A stretch of DNA of 64,000 nucleotides from an uncultured Bacteroides sp. (lineage in GTDB: Bacteria > Bacteroidota > Bacteroidia > Bacteroidales > Bacteroidaceae), in the NCBI RefSeq assembly GCF_900547205.1, contig NZ_URFY01000013.1:29211-93210 (forward strand), read 5' to 3'. Under the pieces are notes generated by a model. It saw only the letters and a list, made by a program, of their open reading frames with translations, was not told where the DNA came from and did not search any database. Each line of letters starts with the position of its first letter. The stretch's first letter is position 1. This document shows positions 41,174 to 51,300 of the stretch, piece after piece. Both the position numbers and the translations under genes were made by a program.

Positions 41174-42208
41174 TTATTCATTAATCGCTCCGCAATGCGG
41201 GCAGACACCTTTCTCCTTCATCTTGTCCCCACACTGCCCGCAGCGGTACTTATAGCTACTACTCCGATGCACCTTCTTCGCAAACACCCCAATGAAAAGT
41301 GCCAGAAAAAGATAACCGATATATATATGCGTCATCAAGATGAAGAAGAAATAACAGAAAATGCAGCAAGACATCAGCCCCAACAAATAAAAGATAGCCG
41401 CCGCCGGAGTCAACTGCCGAAACAAATCATCGAGCACCGCCAAGGCAACAACCAGAAACAGCCAGATGCTCAACAAAAAAACAGACAGCACCAACGGCAC
41501 CTTAAAAGGCGACAAAGTGGGATTGAAGTAAAAATGCTCCCACGTTTCGGGCACAAACACCTGCATCGACTCATATAGCGTGGCACTGAAAGCCATCAAC
41601 AGACAAAGCAACAACGGATACACACTGTCGATATCATCAAAATAGACAATCTTCAACTGCTTCTTCCTGAACGCACGAAACAGATATACACCGACGAACA
41701 AAGCGAAGATTATAATGAAATAAGAAGCGTGCGTATCACTGAACAAATGAACAGCCTGCGAAATACTATCCGTCGGCACAAAAGACTCTTTCAGCTCCGA
41801 CTCGCGTATCCACCCCTGCTCTTCCTGCACGTGCGCCAGCTTTACCCAAACGCTATCCACACTATCCGCCGGATGAATGGCAAACTCCGCCACCACCACC
41901 TTATCTCCCTTATAAAGACGTACATACGTATCTTTGATAGGCAAACACTCCAACGCAACAGAATCGGTAGTCACCTCCAGATTCGTATCCCACGTATAAT
42001 GCCGCTCGTAGAGGTAATTGAGAGAATCCTTCGTCTTCTGCGACATCTCTTCCGAAGAAAGGTCGGGACGGGAATAATGGCAAGACGTGAAGAAGAACAA
42101 ACCCAAAAACAAGCTCACCACAGAATAACACAGGGTGGCACAGAGTTCTTTCTTCCTGAAATTAAACTCCGTGAAACTCTGTGTTACTCTGTGGTGAATC
42201 TTCCTCAT
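41174..42208 (-). CDS. Multi-pass membrane protein with SH3-like region and C-terminal zinc ribbon
   Basis: A 344-residue protein from the ATG at 42208, which overlaps the preceding stop as ATGA. After an N-terminal stretch coded by a repeat comes a hydrophobic segment with a lipobox-like LFFFTSC (about residue 43), an SH3-like periplasmic region (TYVRLYKGDKVVVAEF and EQGWIRESELKES), four to five membrane helices (about 120-290) and a zinc ribbon CGQCGDKMKEKGVCPHCG at the end. The function is not known; the layout suggests an envelope stress or sensing protein. It lies between the U32 peptidase and the acetyltransferase genes. Confidence 0.7.
   Translation of the reverse strand: MRKIHHRVTQSFTEFNFRKKELCATLCYSVVSLFLGLFFFTSCHYSRPDLSSEEMSQKTKDSLNYLYERHYTWDTNLEVTTDSVALECLPIKDTYVRLYKGDKVVVAEFAIHPADSVDSVWVKLAHVQEEQGWIRESELKESFVPTDSISQAVHLFSDTHASYFIIIFALFVGVYLFRAFRKKQLKIVYFDDIDSVYPLLLCLLMAFSATLYESMQVFVPETWEHFYFNPTLSPFKVPLVLSVFLLSIWLFLVVALAVLDDLFRQLTPAAAIFYLLGLMSCCIFCYFFFILMTHIYIGYLFLALFIGVFAKKVHRSSSYKYRCGQCGDKMKEKGVCPHCGAINE
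42114..42198. repeat. Inverted repeat coding the N-terminus of the zinc-ribbon membrane protein
   Basis: The arms CTCACCACAGAATAACACAG (42114-42133) and its degenerate complement ending CTCTGTGGTGAA (42187-42198) are about 32 bp each, built from the same CACAGAnTAA-type units as the GxxExxY repeats. They code residues about 5-34 of the protein. Confidence 0.75.
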
Positions 42209-44034
42209 TGAGCCGCGCTTACCTTCATTTGACAATTCTTGCAATCGAAGTCGAGACGGAAACGCTTGCCGTCGTTCGACACCAGATAGTAAGGTTCGCG
42301 ATAGGGCGACCGCTCCCGTTGGTGGACGGGACACCAGCCCATGCTGTATCGCAAGCAATGCTTGCAGAACATCAGAACTGCTTCTTCCACCGGAGTTTTT
42401 TCATAAGCCTCAGCCACACTCTGCACGCCATGCTCCTGATAGAAAGATGCCGCACGGACGTTCATCACATTACCCAGATACGTGAGTGATGTTTGCGGGA
42501 AAGCATGAGTGGTCTGTTTCCATACCGCCAGCTCCCTGCGGTAATTGATGCGGCGGGCAGCTATCAGTTTCTCCACTGCCTGACGGCGGAAGTCGGCAAG
42601 CACCGAAGCCGGCAAGAACCAATTATCCGTGAAAGAGACTTCTATATTCTCCGCCTCGAAAGGCGTATTTCCTAATTTAGCGAGTTGCGTCTTTAAGTTG
42701 TCTGCCTGCGGAGTGCGTGCCAATTCTTTGTCTCGTGGAAGGGAGAGCGTCACACTGTTATCATCTTCATCCTTCAGCGTCAATGAGAAACCGAACGGAT
42801 GGTCAGCCAACAATACATTCACAGCTATCTTCCTTTCGGCTGATTTACGCGAAAGCAAACGTTCGAACTCCTGGTCGAAGTTACGGTAAAGCTTGGTGCG
42901 AGGTTTGATACGGGGCATCTCTTGCGGATAAAGCTTGTTGCCATCCACCCGATTGATGCGGAATCCCTGCAAACGTCCCTGCTCGTCGATGTAGCAAACA
43001 CCGTCTCCATTATTAAAGGATTTCAATCCGGCAACGGTCAAGTAGTTGCCGCGCGCTTCTTTCATCGTTCCCATCTCTTCGCCCAATGACTTGGGTGTAT
43101 CGAAAGAGTACACCTCCCGATCGCGCCCGTGCAGGAAATAATGCGTGAACCCGCGACTGAAACTCTTATCCAGTTGCGGCCTGAATTCAAAACGACACGT
43201 ACCGGACGAAGCCCGTGCATATTCCGGTCGGCGTGCAAAGAGGGCATCCAACTTCTGACGGTAGGCAGCCGTGACGTTCTTCACATAACTCACATCCTTC
43301 AACCGCCCTTCTATCTTCAACGAAGAAACACCAGCATCCAGCAGTTGTTCCAACTCGTCACTCTGATTCAAATCTTTCAGCGAAAGCAGATGTTTGTCCT
43401 TCACAATCGCCTTCCCGTCGGCATCTACCATGCTGAAAGGCAAACGGCAGAACTGCGCACACTCCCCCCGATTCGCACTGCGACCGAAGCAAGCCTGACT
43501 GACATAACACTGCCCGCTATAACTGACGCACAGCGCTCCATGAACGAATACTTCCAAAGGTACTTGGGGACAATCTTCGTGTATCTTCCTAATCTCCCGC
43601 AGAGACAGTTCCCTCGCCAGCACCACCTGTCGGAAACCGGCTTCCTGCAAAAACTTCACCTTCTCCGGCGTGCGATTATCCATCTGCGTGCTGGCATGAA
43701 GCGAAATGGGCGGAAGGTTCAACTTCGTGATTCCCATATCCTGAACGATGAGCGCATCCACCCCCACCCGATACAGTTCGTGAATCATCTCTTCCGTCTC
43801 CTTCAACTCTTCTTCTTTCAGAATCGTGTTGACCGTGACGTAAATACGTGCATTATACAGATGGGCGTGTTTCACCAAGGCTTCGATGTCTTCCAAAGAA
43901 TTGACGGCTGCCGCACGGGCACCAAACTTAGGAGCACCGATATACACTGCATCCGCACCGTGGTTGATAGCCTCGATGCCACATTCCAGATTCTTCGCCG
44001 GAGCGAGAAGCTCTATTTTACGCTGCTTTATCAT
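42205..44034 (-). CDS. U32-family peptidase/hydroxylase
   Basis: A 609-residue protein. The N-terminal U32 domain (about 1-330) starts ELLAPAKNLECGIEAINHGADAVYIG and has the signature VFVHGALCVSYSGQCYVSQACFGRSANRGECAQFCR, whose cysteines in related RNA hydroxylases bind a 4Fe-4S cluster. Members include RlhA and TrhP, which hydroxylate 23S rRNA or tRNA, so an RNA-hydroxylation role is as likely as protease. A C-terminal domain and a final Cys-rich stretch (FCKHCLRYSMGWCPVH, FDCKNCQM) follow. Start and stop overlap the neighbours by ATGA. Confidence 0.88.
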   Translation of the reverse strand: MIKQRKIELLAPAKNLECGIEAINHGADAVYIGAPKFGARAAAVNSLEDIEALVKHAHLYNARIYVTVNTILKEEELKETEEMIHELYRVGVDALIVQDMGITKLNLPPISLHASTQMDNRTPEKVKFLQEAGFRQVVLARELSLREIRKIHEDCPQVPLEVFVHGALCVSYSGQCYVSQACFGRSANRGECAQFCRLPFSMVDADGKAIVKDKHLLSLKDLNQSDELEQLLDAGVSSLKIEGRLKDVSYVKNVTAAYRQKLDALFARRPEYARASSGTCRFEFRPQLDKSFSRGFTHYFLHGRDREVYSFDTPKSLGEEMGTMKEARGNYLTVAGLKSFNNGDGVCYIDEQGRLQGFRINRVDGNKLYPQEMPRIKPRTKLYRNFDQEFERLLSRKSAERKIAVNVLLADHPFGFSLTLKDEDDNSVTLSLPRDKELARTPQADNLKTQLAKLGNTPFEAENIEVSFTDNWFLPASVLADFRRQAVEKLIAARRINYRRELAVWKQTTHAFPQTSLTYLGNVMNVRAASFYQEHGVQSVAEAYEKTPVEEAVLMFCKHCLRYSMGWCPVHQRERSPYREPYYLVSNDGKRFRLDFDCKNCQMKVSAAQ

Positions 44035-44948
44035 TCAATCTCATTAATGTTGTAAGGCGTTTCCTGATAAACGAAGTAGTTGAGCCAGTTGGAGAATAGC
44101 AGATTGGCATGAGCACGCCAACGCACCAACGGGCCTTTATCGGGTTCATCATCTACATAATAATTGCGGGGAATCTCTATCGGCAATCCCTTACCCAAGT
44201 CGCGGCGGTATTCCGTATCCAACGTCAGGGGCGAATACTCCGAATGTCCGGTGACGAAAAACTCACGTCCGCCACGGGCTACGGTCATATAAACGCCCGC
44301 ATCTGCCGATTCGGAAAGCAAGGTCAACTCCGGTACTTTCAAGATATCTTCCCTTCGTATCTCCGTATGGCGACTATGCGGCACATAGAAGCAATCGTCG
44401 AACCCACGGAAAATGGGATGGAAAGGCACTAGCACTTTATGCTCGAAGATGCCGAACATCTTCTTTTCCAGCGGATATTTGGGGATTCCGTAATGATGAT
44501 ACAGTCCTGCCTGTGCAGCCCAACATATATATAAGGTGGAAGTGACGTGCGTGCGCGCCCAATCGAAGATTTCCGTAATCTCGTCCCAATACGTCACCTG
44601 CTCAAAGTCCATCTGCTCCACGGGGGCACCGGTGATAATCATACCGTCGTACTTCTCATGACGCATCTGGTCGAAATCGGTATAGAAGGTTTTCATGTGT
44701 TCTATCGGCGTATTCTTGGACGTGTGGCTCTTAATCTTCATAAACGAGATTTCCACCTGAAGAGGAGTATTAGAGAGTAAGCGCACCAAGTCTGTTTCCG
44801 TCGTAATCTTCAACGGCATCAGGTTCAGAATCACAATCCGTAGCGGACGAATATCCTGCTGCGTGGCGCGTGAAGCATCGATAACGAATATATTTTCTTC
44901 CTTCAGCAGCTCTATCGCAGGTAGTTTATCGGGTAAATTTAAAGGCAT
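44031..44948 (-). CDS. metA: Homoserine O-acetyltransferase (MetA family)
   Basis: A 305-residue enzyme with the MetA fold and numbering: catalytic Cys142 in YICWAAQAG, His235 and Glu237 in TGHSEYSP. Residue 111 is Glu (GAPVEQMDFEQV), as in enzymes shown to use acetyl-CoA, where E. coli has Gly for succinyl-CoA. It would form O-acetylhomoserine, the substrate of metY at 21170; annotation as a succinyltransferase is probably wrong. First gene of a four-gene operon; a TATTTTTG -7 element lies on the minus strand at 44983-44976. Confidence 0.93.
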   Translation of the reverse strand: MPLNLPDKLPAIELLKEENIFVIDASRATQQDIRPLRIVILNLMPLKITTETDLVRLLSNTPLQVEISFMKIKSHTSKNTPIEHMKTFYTDFDQMRHEKYDGMIITGAPVEQMDFEQVTYWDEITEIFDWARTHVTSTLYICWAAQAGLYHHYGIPKYPLEKKMFGIFEHKVLVPFHPIFRGFDDCFYVPHSRHTEIRREDILKVPELTLLSESADAGVYMTVARGGREFFVTGHSEYSPLTLDTEYRRDLGKGLPIEIPRNYYVDDEPDKGPLVRWRAHANLLFSNWLNYFVYQETPYNINEIE

Positions 44949-45082
44949 AATCGCTATATATTAGTAATTTGACTGCAAAAATACGAAAAATATAGCAGAT
45001 AATAGGGAGGTTCCTTATTTAGAAGACGTACAAATTAAATCATTTTAATCAAAGAATGATACCAAGTAACGAATAAAAGCCT

Positions 45083-45090
45083 TATTTTTG
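45083..45090 (+). promoter_or_regulatory. -7 element of the ferredoxin promoter
   Basis: TATTTTTG, 40 bases before the ATG at 45130. Confidence 0.5.
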
Positions 45091-45129
45091 TCACACGAAT
45101 TAGTACTAATAATTTAAATCTTAAAAAAA

Positions 45130-45300
45130 ATGGCTTACGTAATTAGTGAAGATTGTATTGCTTGCGGAACTTGTATCGACGAGTGTCCGGTAGAAGCTAT
45201 CTCTGAAGGTGATATCTATTCTATCAATCCGGATGTATGCACAGACTGTGGTACTTGTGCAGACGTTTGCCCGTCTGAAGCAATTCACCCGGCTGAATAA
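45130..45300 (+). CDS. 2[4Fe-4S] ferredoxin
   Basis: A 56-residue clostridial-type ferredoxin. Two CxxCxxCxxxCP motifs are at Cys9, 12, 15, 19 and Cys37, 40, 43, 47, each followed by the usual P-x-E-A-I. Each motif binds one 4Fe-4S cluster; the protein carries low-potential electrons, in anaerobes often for pyruvate:ferredoxin oxidoreductase and hydrogenase. It is monocistronic with its own promoter and terminator, between the metA operon and the SusC/D locus. Confidence 0.96.
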   Translation: MAYVISEDCIACGTCIDECPVEAISEGDIYSINPDVCTDCGTCADVCPSEAIHPAE

Positions 45301-45321
45301 TTCAATCTGAAAAGAAAAAGT

Positions 45322-45356
45322 ATAGGCTGCTTTCTACGAAAGGCAGCCTTTTTTAT
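45322..45356 (+). terminator. Ferredoxin terminator
   Basis: AGGCTGC and GCAGCCT (with TTTC/GAAA inside) form a stem followed by TTTTTTA. Confidence 0.8.
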
Positions 45357-45380
45357 TCCGGTCAAAGCGATGCAGCCCGG

Positions 45381-45424
45381 CAAATTAAAAGCCGGCGGAG
45401 TTCTGTTCTGAGGTCCGCCGGCTT
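45381..45424 (-). terminator. Terminator of the SusC/D operon ending at 45449
   Basis: On the minus strand AAGCCGGCGGA (45424-45414) pairs with TCCGCCGGCTT (45399-45389), followed by TTAATTT. It is an 11-bp GC-rich stem. Confidence 0.8.
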
Positions 45425-45448
45425 ATGAATTACTAATTTTATCGAGTT

Positions 45449-46342
45449 TTATTCCATTACTTTCTCACGAAGCAATCCTTCTTCATAGGATATATTACCT
45501 ACTGTATATTTGAGGTTGAACTTTCTGCTAACCATATTGTAACTGCTTTCTCCCGAATCAATTACCGTTAGGCTTCCTTCATCCCACGCTTTTATCGATA
45601 CTTTCTTTATATCGTCGCTTCCGGCTACATTCTCATCAAGAATAGTCAGTTCCAGCGTTTTGGCATTAATCTCGTCCTGTTCATCACTCTTGTTATTCAT
45701 TGCATAGAATATTCGAACCTTATTCATGCCGGTCGGAACCAATTCTTTAGCCTTCTGGATACGTCGAGGACTTCCCCCTGCTTCTGTCATATATCCATCC
45801 ATCTGATAATTGCCGGAATATGCATTCCTCAGTTTCAACAGAATCAACATTTTACGCCCGGACTCGTTGACAGGATACACTGTCGTGCTTTCTATCTCAA
45901 CGGGGATGACGTATGAGTTGTCGATACTCAGGTCCTTAGTGTGAATTAAGATGGGAACTTCTGCCGATATTCCTTCTTCATGCTTGATTACAATATCGCC
46001 AAGAGAGGGAATGGAGTATAAATCCGTATCCAGACTCTTGTAATATTTGTCTTCGTTCAGCACTGTCCAGTATTTACGGTTGTAAATGTCTACCAGTTCT
46101 TCGTTGATATTCACTTTGACACGCACATCTTGGTCGAGCCCTAAGGAACCGGAGCTACTAACCGTGAAATAGGTTCGGACTTCTTCCTCGCTATAATCAA
46201 CAGTAGTTGTCCACACCCTGTCGTAGGCTCCAATCAGATAAATTTCTTTTTGATATTGTTCTTTCTCCAGCACATCCTCCACACATGAAGTAGCGAATAG
46301 TGCCAACAAAGAACAAGCAATCAGTTTGTATATTGTTCTCAT
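45449..46342 (-). CDS. DUF1735/DUF4361-type surface lipoprotein
   Basis: A 297-residue lipoprotein (signal MRTIYKLIACSLLALFATSC, Cys20). The central part has the DUF1735 pattern of Bacteroides surface glycan-binding proteins (YFTVSSSGSLGLDQDVRVKVNINEELVDIYNRKY) and the C-terminal half the DUF4361 type (NAYSGNYQMDGYMTEAGGSPRRI). Such proteins sit beside SusC/D pairs and probably bind substrate at the cell surface. It is the last gene of the 45449-52799 operon, 45 bases after SusD. Confidence 0.8.
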   Translation of the reverse strand: MRTIYKLIACSLLALFATSCVEDVLEKEQYQKEIYLIGAYDRVWTTTVDYSEEEVRTYFTVSSSGSLGLDQDVRVKVNINEELVDIYNRKYWTVLNEDKYYKSLDTDLYSIPSLGDIVIKHEEGISAEVPILIHTKDLSIDNSYVIPVEIESTTVYPVNESGRKMLILLKLRNAYSGNYQMDGYMTEAGGSPRRIQKAKELVPTGMNKVRIFYAMNNKSDEQDEINAKTLELTILDENVAGSDDIKKVSIKAWDEGSLTVIDSGESSYNMVSRKFNLKYTVGNISYEEGLLREKVME

Positions 46343-46387
46343 AATGTATTGCTATTTAATTTAATTATTATCGGGTTGTGCGGGTCA

Positions 46388-48367
46388 TTACCATTCGCCC
46401 CAGCCATCCCAACCCGGATTCTGTTTCAACTTCGCATTCTTATCCAACACACTTCGCGGAATGGGATAGAAATACATCTTATCTTCGAAGTTGCGCAATG
46501 CATATTTGTGCACAATGTTGGTAACAGTATAAAATTGGTCACGCTCAGTATCCTTCTTACTTACATCCATACCTTGTATCGGCTTGTTCTCCTCTTCTTT
46601 CGCGATGCCCCAACGACGCAAATCATGGTATCTTCTTCCTTCGCAGGCAAATTCAATCATGCGTTCGCGCATGATAAGTTTGCGCATTGTCGCCTGATCG
46701 CCAGCTTCAGAAAGGGTGATGCCCGGCAAGCCGGCACGGTAACGAATCTGGTTGAAATAGAACATAATCTCTTCAGGACTGTACACGATAGTATATGTTT
46801 TGCTATCTGCATCTTCCGTATATGCAGGTTCGCCTTTCAGTTCATTCAACGCTTCCACATAGTTCAGTAATGTTTCGGCATAGCGGAATATCGGGAACAT
46901 TTTACCTTTAACCGTTGAGCCTGTACCACTGAAGCAGTTATCTTCCGGATGGATGTACTTTTTCAAGGTATATCCCGTCAGGTTATAATCTTCGGGGTTG
47001 GCGGCTTCTTTGGCACAGTTACCGTTCAGATAGTAACCGGCAACGATGTTCGTTCTGTTGCCCACTTCACTACCCGTCAGCGAAGTGCCGGGCCATAAAC
47101 ATTCGCAGAATCCAATGCTTGCATAGAAACGGGCTTCGCGATTGAGGTACATCTTGGCAACAGTGGGACGAAGTTCGTAGCCCGTGGCAACAACCGGAAC
47201 GCTACCTGCCTGTTCGTAATAGTCGTTCTGTTGCACATAGTCGCTTCCGTCGTTCATATAATAAGCGTCTACTAGCTTTTGAGTAACTCCCAAACCATTC
47301 CAGCCACCCATCTTCAGGGGGAAGGCGATTTGCACTACATTTCTTGCCAGTCCGGTTGCGTAAATCAGCTCAGGGTTCTTCACCGCCAAGGCTTCTCCAT
47401 TGAACATATCCGCATAAGAGTGGAACGGGTCGATACCACCTACTCCATTGGGGAAGTTGGCTTGTGATGCCTCGGGACTTACCTGCGTGTTTTCATCACT
47501 GAAAACCGTGTGCAAAGCGTATAAGCCGCATTCGATGATTCTTTTGGAAGCAGCAGCCGACTTCGCCCATTTTATCGGGTCATACTGCTGAGCTATCAGG
47601 TTACGTCCATCGGAGGTTTTCCAATCTGAATAAAACGGATTGCCATTGTACCATTTTGAAGCCTGATATAACCGTACGCGCGACATCAGTGCGGCAGCGG
47701 CATATTTGGTAGGACGTTCAAACTGTGTGGTTGGACGCGTAGGATCTAACAATTGGTATGCTTCTTCCAAGTCTTGGCAGATATAGTCTACACATTCGTC
47801 GTACGTGTTGCGTTCAAAAGAAAGTGCGTCGATATCGGCATCTACCGACAACGGCTCTTCGGGAAGTATAACCACCGGACCGTAAAGTTCGAGCAAGTAG
47901 AAGTAGAAGGAGGCTCTCATGAAATGTGTCAAGCCAAGAATTTCACGTCTATCCAATCCTTTTAGGTCTTTGCACTCGTCGATGCGGGTAAAGATGGTGT
48001 TACACTTACGTATACCTTTATAGTACTGCCCCCACATATTATAATAGGTAGAGTTTTGCGTTACTTTATCGGAATATAAAAACGTACCGGCGTATTCGGC
48101 TTTCTGCCACGACAGTAGTACTTCATCCACCGCTGTCATATAAGGTCCGTAGGAACTTGAGAACAAGTTGCCTTGATTGGGCATCAATCCTGCCGTTCCC
48201 CAAACGTAACGTTCCAGATAGGCCTGGCGGGCAAAGATAGAGTCGAGCGGAGTCAAGTCATTGAAGTATTCGTCCACTTCCAGATAGTTGCATGAAGTCA
48301 GCATCATCGGGAGCATTCCCAATGTTACCAATAGAGTATATATACTTTTCTTTATTCTGTTTTTCAT
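46388..48367 (-). CDS. SusD/RagB-family nutrient-binding lipoprotein
   Basis: A 659-residue protein. The signal peptide ends in the lipobox LTSC with the Cys at about residue 26, then NYLEVDEYFND. The SusD N-terminal region (MWGQYYKGIRKCNTIFTRIDECKDL and RASFYFYLLELYGPVVILP) and the C-terminal LRMRERMIEFACEGRRYHDLRRWGI pattern (RxxELxxEGxRxxDLRRWG) are clear. It lies 13 bases from its SusC partner. It is longer than typical SusD (about 550), suggesting extra surface loops. Confidence 0.94.
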   Translation of the reverse strand: MKNRIKKSIYTLLVTLGMLPMMLTSCNYLEVDEYFNDLTPLDSIFARQAYLERYVWGTAGLMPNQGNLFSSSYGPYMTAVDEVLLSWQKAEYAGTFLYSDKVTQNSTYYNMWGQYYKGIRKCNTIFTRIDECKDLKGLDRREILGLTHFMRASFYFYLLELYGPVVILPEEPLSVDADIDALSFERNTYDECVDYICQDLEEAYQLLDPTRPTTQFERPTKYAAAALMSRVRLYQASKWYNGNPFYSDWKTSDGRNLIAQQYDPIKWAKSAAASKRIIECGLYALHTVFSDENTQVSPEASQANFPNGVGGIDPFHSYADMFNGEALAVKNPELIYATGLARNVVQIAFPLKMGGWNGLGVTQKLVDAYYMNDGSDYVQQNDYYEQAGSVPVVATGYELRPTVAKMYLNREARFYASIGFCECLWPGTSLTGSEVGNRTNIVAGYYLNGNCAKEAANPEDYNLTGYTLKKYIHPEDNCFSGTGSTVKGKMFPIFRYAETLLNYVEALNELKGEPAYTEDADSKTYTIVYSPEEIMFYFNQIRYRAGLPGITLSEAGDQATMRKLIMRERMIEFACEGRRYHDLRRWGIAKEEENKPIQGMDVSKKDTERDQFYTVTNIVHKYALRNFEDKMYFYPIPRSVLDKNAKLKQNPGWDGWGEW

Positions 48368-48380
48368 AATGTTTATGCAA

Positions 48381-51300
48381 TTAGAACGTAGCTGTTAATT
48401 GTAAAGAGAAGGTACGCTGCAACGGATATACAGCACCGTTTTGAGAAGCCTGTCCCGGATCCCACAGTTTCACGGAGTCCCAAACGGCGAGGTTCTGACC
48501 GATGAACTGTATCATAAGATCGCTTACGCCTACTTTGTTCAAATACTTATTGTTGCCGAAGCGATACGAAATATCCAACGATTTCCAACGTAGATAAGTA
48601 CCATCGGCGAGCCAGAAAGTAGAAGCACGGTTATTGTTCTGGTTGGGGCCGTAAGTCAGACGCGGGAAACGTGCATTCGGATTCTCTGTTGACGGGTCAC
48701 CGGAGTACCAAGCAGGAGTCCAGCGGTTCTTTTGGTCGCCGGCAATGGAGAGGATGTTTCCTACTTCTCCACCTACGAACGGATAAAAACCCTGACCGCC
48801 ATACAAGAAGTTAACCTTGCCTACTCCAGTAAACAATGTACTGAAAGTCCATCTCTTGAATCTGTATTCCAAAGCAAATCCGTACTGTATTTCGGGCACA
48901 TCCGAGTGTGCGATAGGAACAATATCGTCATCGTCAATCTTTCCGTCTCCATTGATGTCCTTATAACGAATGTCTCCGGGACGGACTTCGCCATATGTCT
49001 GCTTCGGACTACGGTTGATTTCGTCCTCGTTCTGGAATAATCCCATGGCTACAAGACCACGCTTCACGTTATAAGCCGTACCACTCAATGATTGATAAGG
49101 ATAGCGGACTGCATCCTGGTCCCAATGCACAATCTTACTGGTTGCATACGTCATATTGGCACGCACTGTCATGGAGTGTTTTTCATTGAAACGATGATTC
49201 ACGTAAATATTACCTTCGACACCACTACTGCGCATACGCCCTACATTAGTGTACGGATTGGTAACAACTCCGACTTCTTCCGGCATCATCTTTCTTTCCT
49301 GGAAAATATTATCACGTATATCTTTGAAGACTTCTACCGTTCCGCCGATCTTATCGTCGAACAACTGGAAGTCCATACCTAAGTTATACTTCTTAGCAAC
49401 CTCCCAATTAAGATTGTTGGCACCAATCTGTGCTTCTGTCAATCCACCGCTACCCCAACGACCGGATTCTTTAAAATTAATCAATGTCAGGTATGGGAAA
49501 CGGCGTCCACCACCGATACGGTCGTTACCAACTTCACCATAAGATGCTCTGAGCTTCAGGTAGTTCAGCCATTTCACACGTTTCTGCATAAATTCGTATT
49601 GAGTGGGAAGCCAACCGGCTGCTATCGCTGGAAACCAACCGAACTGTTTACCGGGTTCAAAGTTCTCGGAACCGGTGTAACCTATGTTTCCTTCTACAAA
49701 ATACGTATCTTTATAGGAATACGTTAATCGGGCTGACAGTGCTTGGTAACGCTGGGGGATTGAAGCAATTTCATCATTCGCATCAGTGCTCTCGGTGCTC
49801 TGCATATAATAATGTATCAATCCGCCGACGCGATGAGATTGATTGAACACTCTGTCATAAACAGCCTGTGTCTCAAAATAGTATCTACGGTCACTCGCTG
49901 CTTCTTTAGAAAATGCAATATTGCTGGAAGCTACCGTACGTTGTGTCATCAGCGTTCCGTCATTATAACGTCCGAACGCTTTATACAAATCGGGTGATTT
50001 ACGGCGGTAGACATTATGCACATTGTTATTATTGTACGAGAACATTCCGCGCACACTTAATCCCTTCACCCACTTGTCCAAATCCTGACGCAAAGTGATA
50101 TTCACATTCATCGTCGTACGGTTCGACTTTTTAAAACCTGTATGGTTCAGCAATACATAAGGAGATATTTCATATCCATTCTTACCATAGGCAGGAAGCA
50201 TTCCATTAGAATAGCGAACGGGAACGGTCAATGGAGTCAGGTTGGCTTGTGCCGACCATAATGCGTCATTGTTATCTCCGAATCCCGGGGATCTTTGTTC
50301 TACGATGATTCCGTCCATTGCCAAACCTAAAATAGTCGATTTTGTAAGTTGCATATCCACCTTTCCACGGAAGTTGTATTTAGCCCACTTCACGTTGGTA
50401 TTGTACTTATTCACATTATCCTGCTTAAAGATTGCATCTTTAAAAGTACCTCCCATACTTACGAAATACCTAGCAACTTTTCCACCACCGGACACATTAA
50501 GATAGTGCTGGTGATTGATGGTATAGTCCTTCAATATTTCTTTTTGCCAGTTGACGTTGGGATACAAATCCGGGTCTAGCCCTGCTTTTATAATCTCAAG
50601 TTCCGTCTGAGAATAAAGAGGATCCATACTACTTACTACACGTGCCTCATTTGCCAACCTTGCATAATCGTAAGCTTCAAGATAATCCGGCATTCGAGGG
50701 GAATAGGAAAGAGTGGCACTACTTTTCCAGGTCACTTTCGCACGACCTTCCTGACCGGAACGAGTGGTAACCAGCACAACGCCGTTTGCACCACGCACAC
50801 CATATACTGCCGTTGCGGAAGCATCCTTTAATATAGAGAAATTCTCAATGTCCGAAGGATCAATATCGTTCAGGTTTCCTTCGATACCGTCAATCAGAAC
50901 CAAAGCAGACTGATTGGCACCAAAAGTACTGATACCACGAATCCAGAATTCGGAAACATCATTTCCCGGTTCTCCACTTCGGTCGATAGAGATAATGCCC
51001 GGAACAACACCACCCAACATATTCGCCACCGATGTTCCCGGAGCGCTGATTGCAGCCGGTGCGATGCTTGTCACAGCACCTACCACGCTCACCTTACGCT
51101 GAGTACCCATACCTACCACTACTACTTCATCCAGCGTTTCAGCATCAGGGTCCAGTATAATCTGCATTTTACTGTCACTCTTGTTGACGAGCACTTCTTT
51201 ACTCTTGTATCCCAAAAACGAAACCACGAGAGTCGTTTTCGGCGAGAGAGATTTCATCGTAAACCGACCGTCCATGTCAGTTACGGTACCCGACTTTTCT

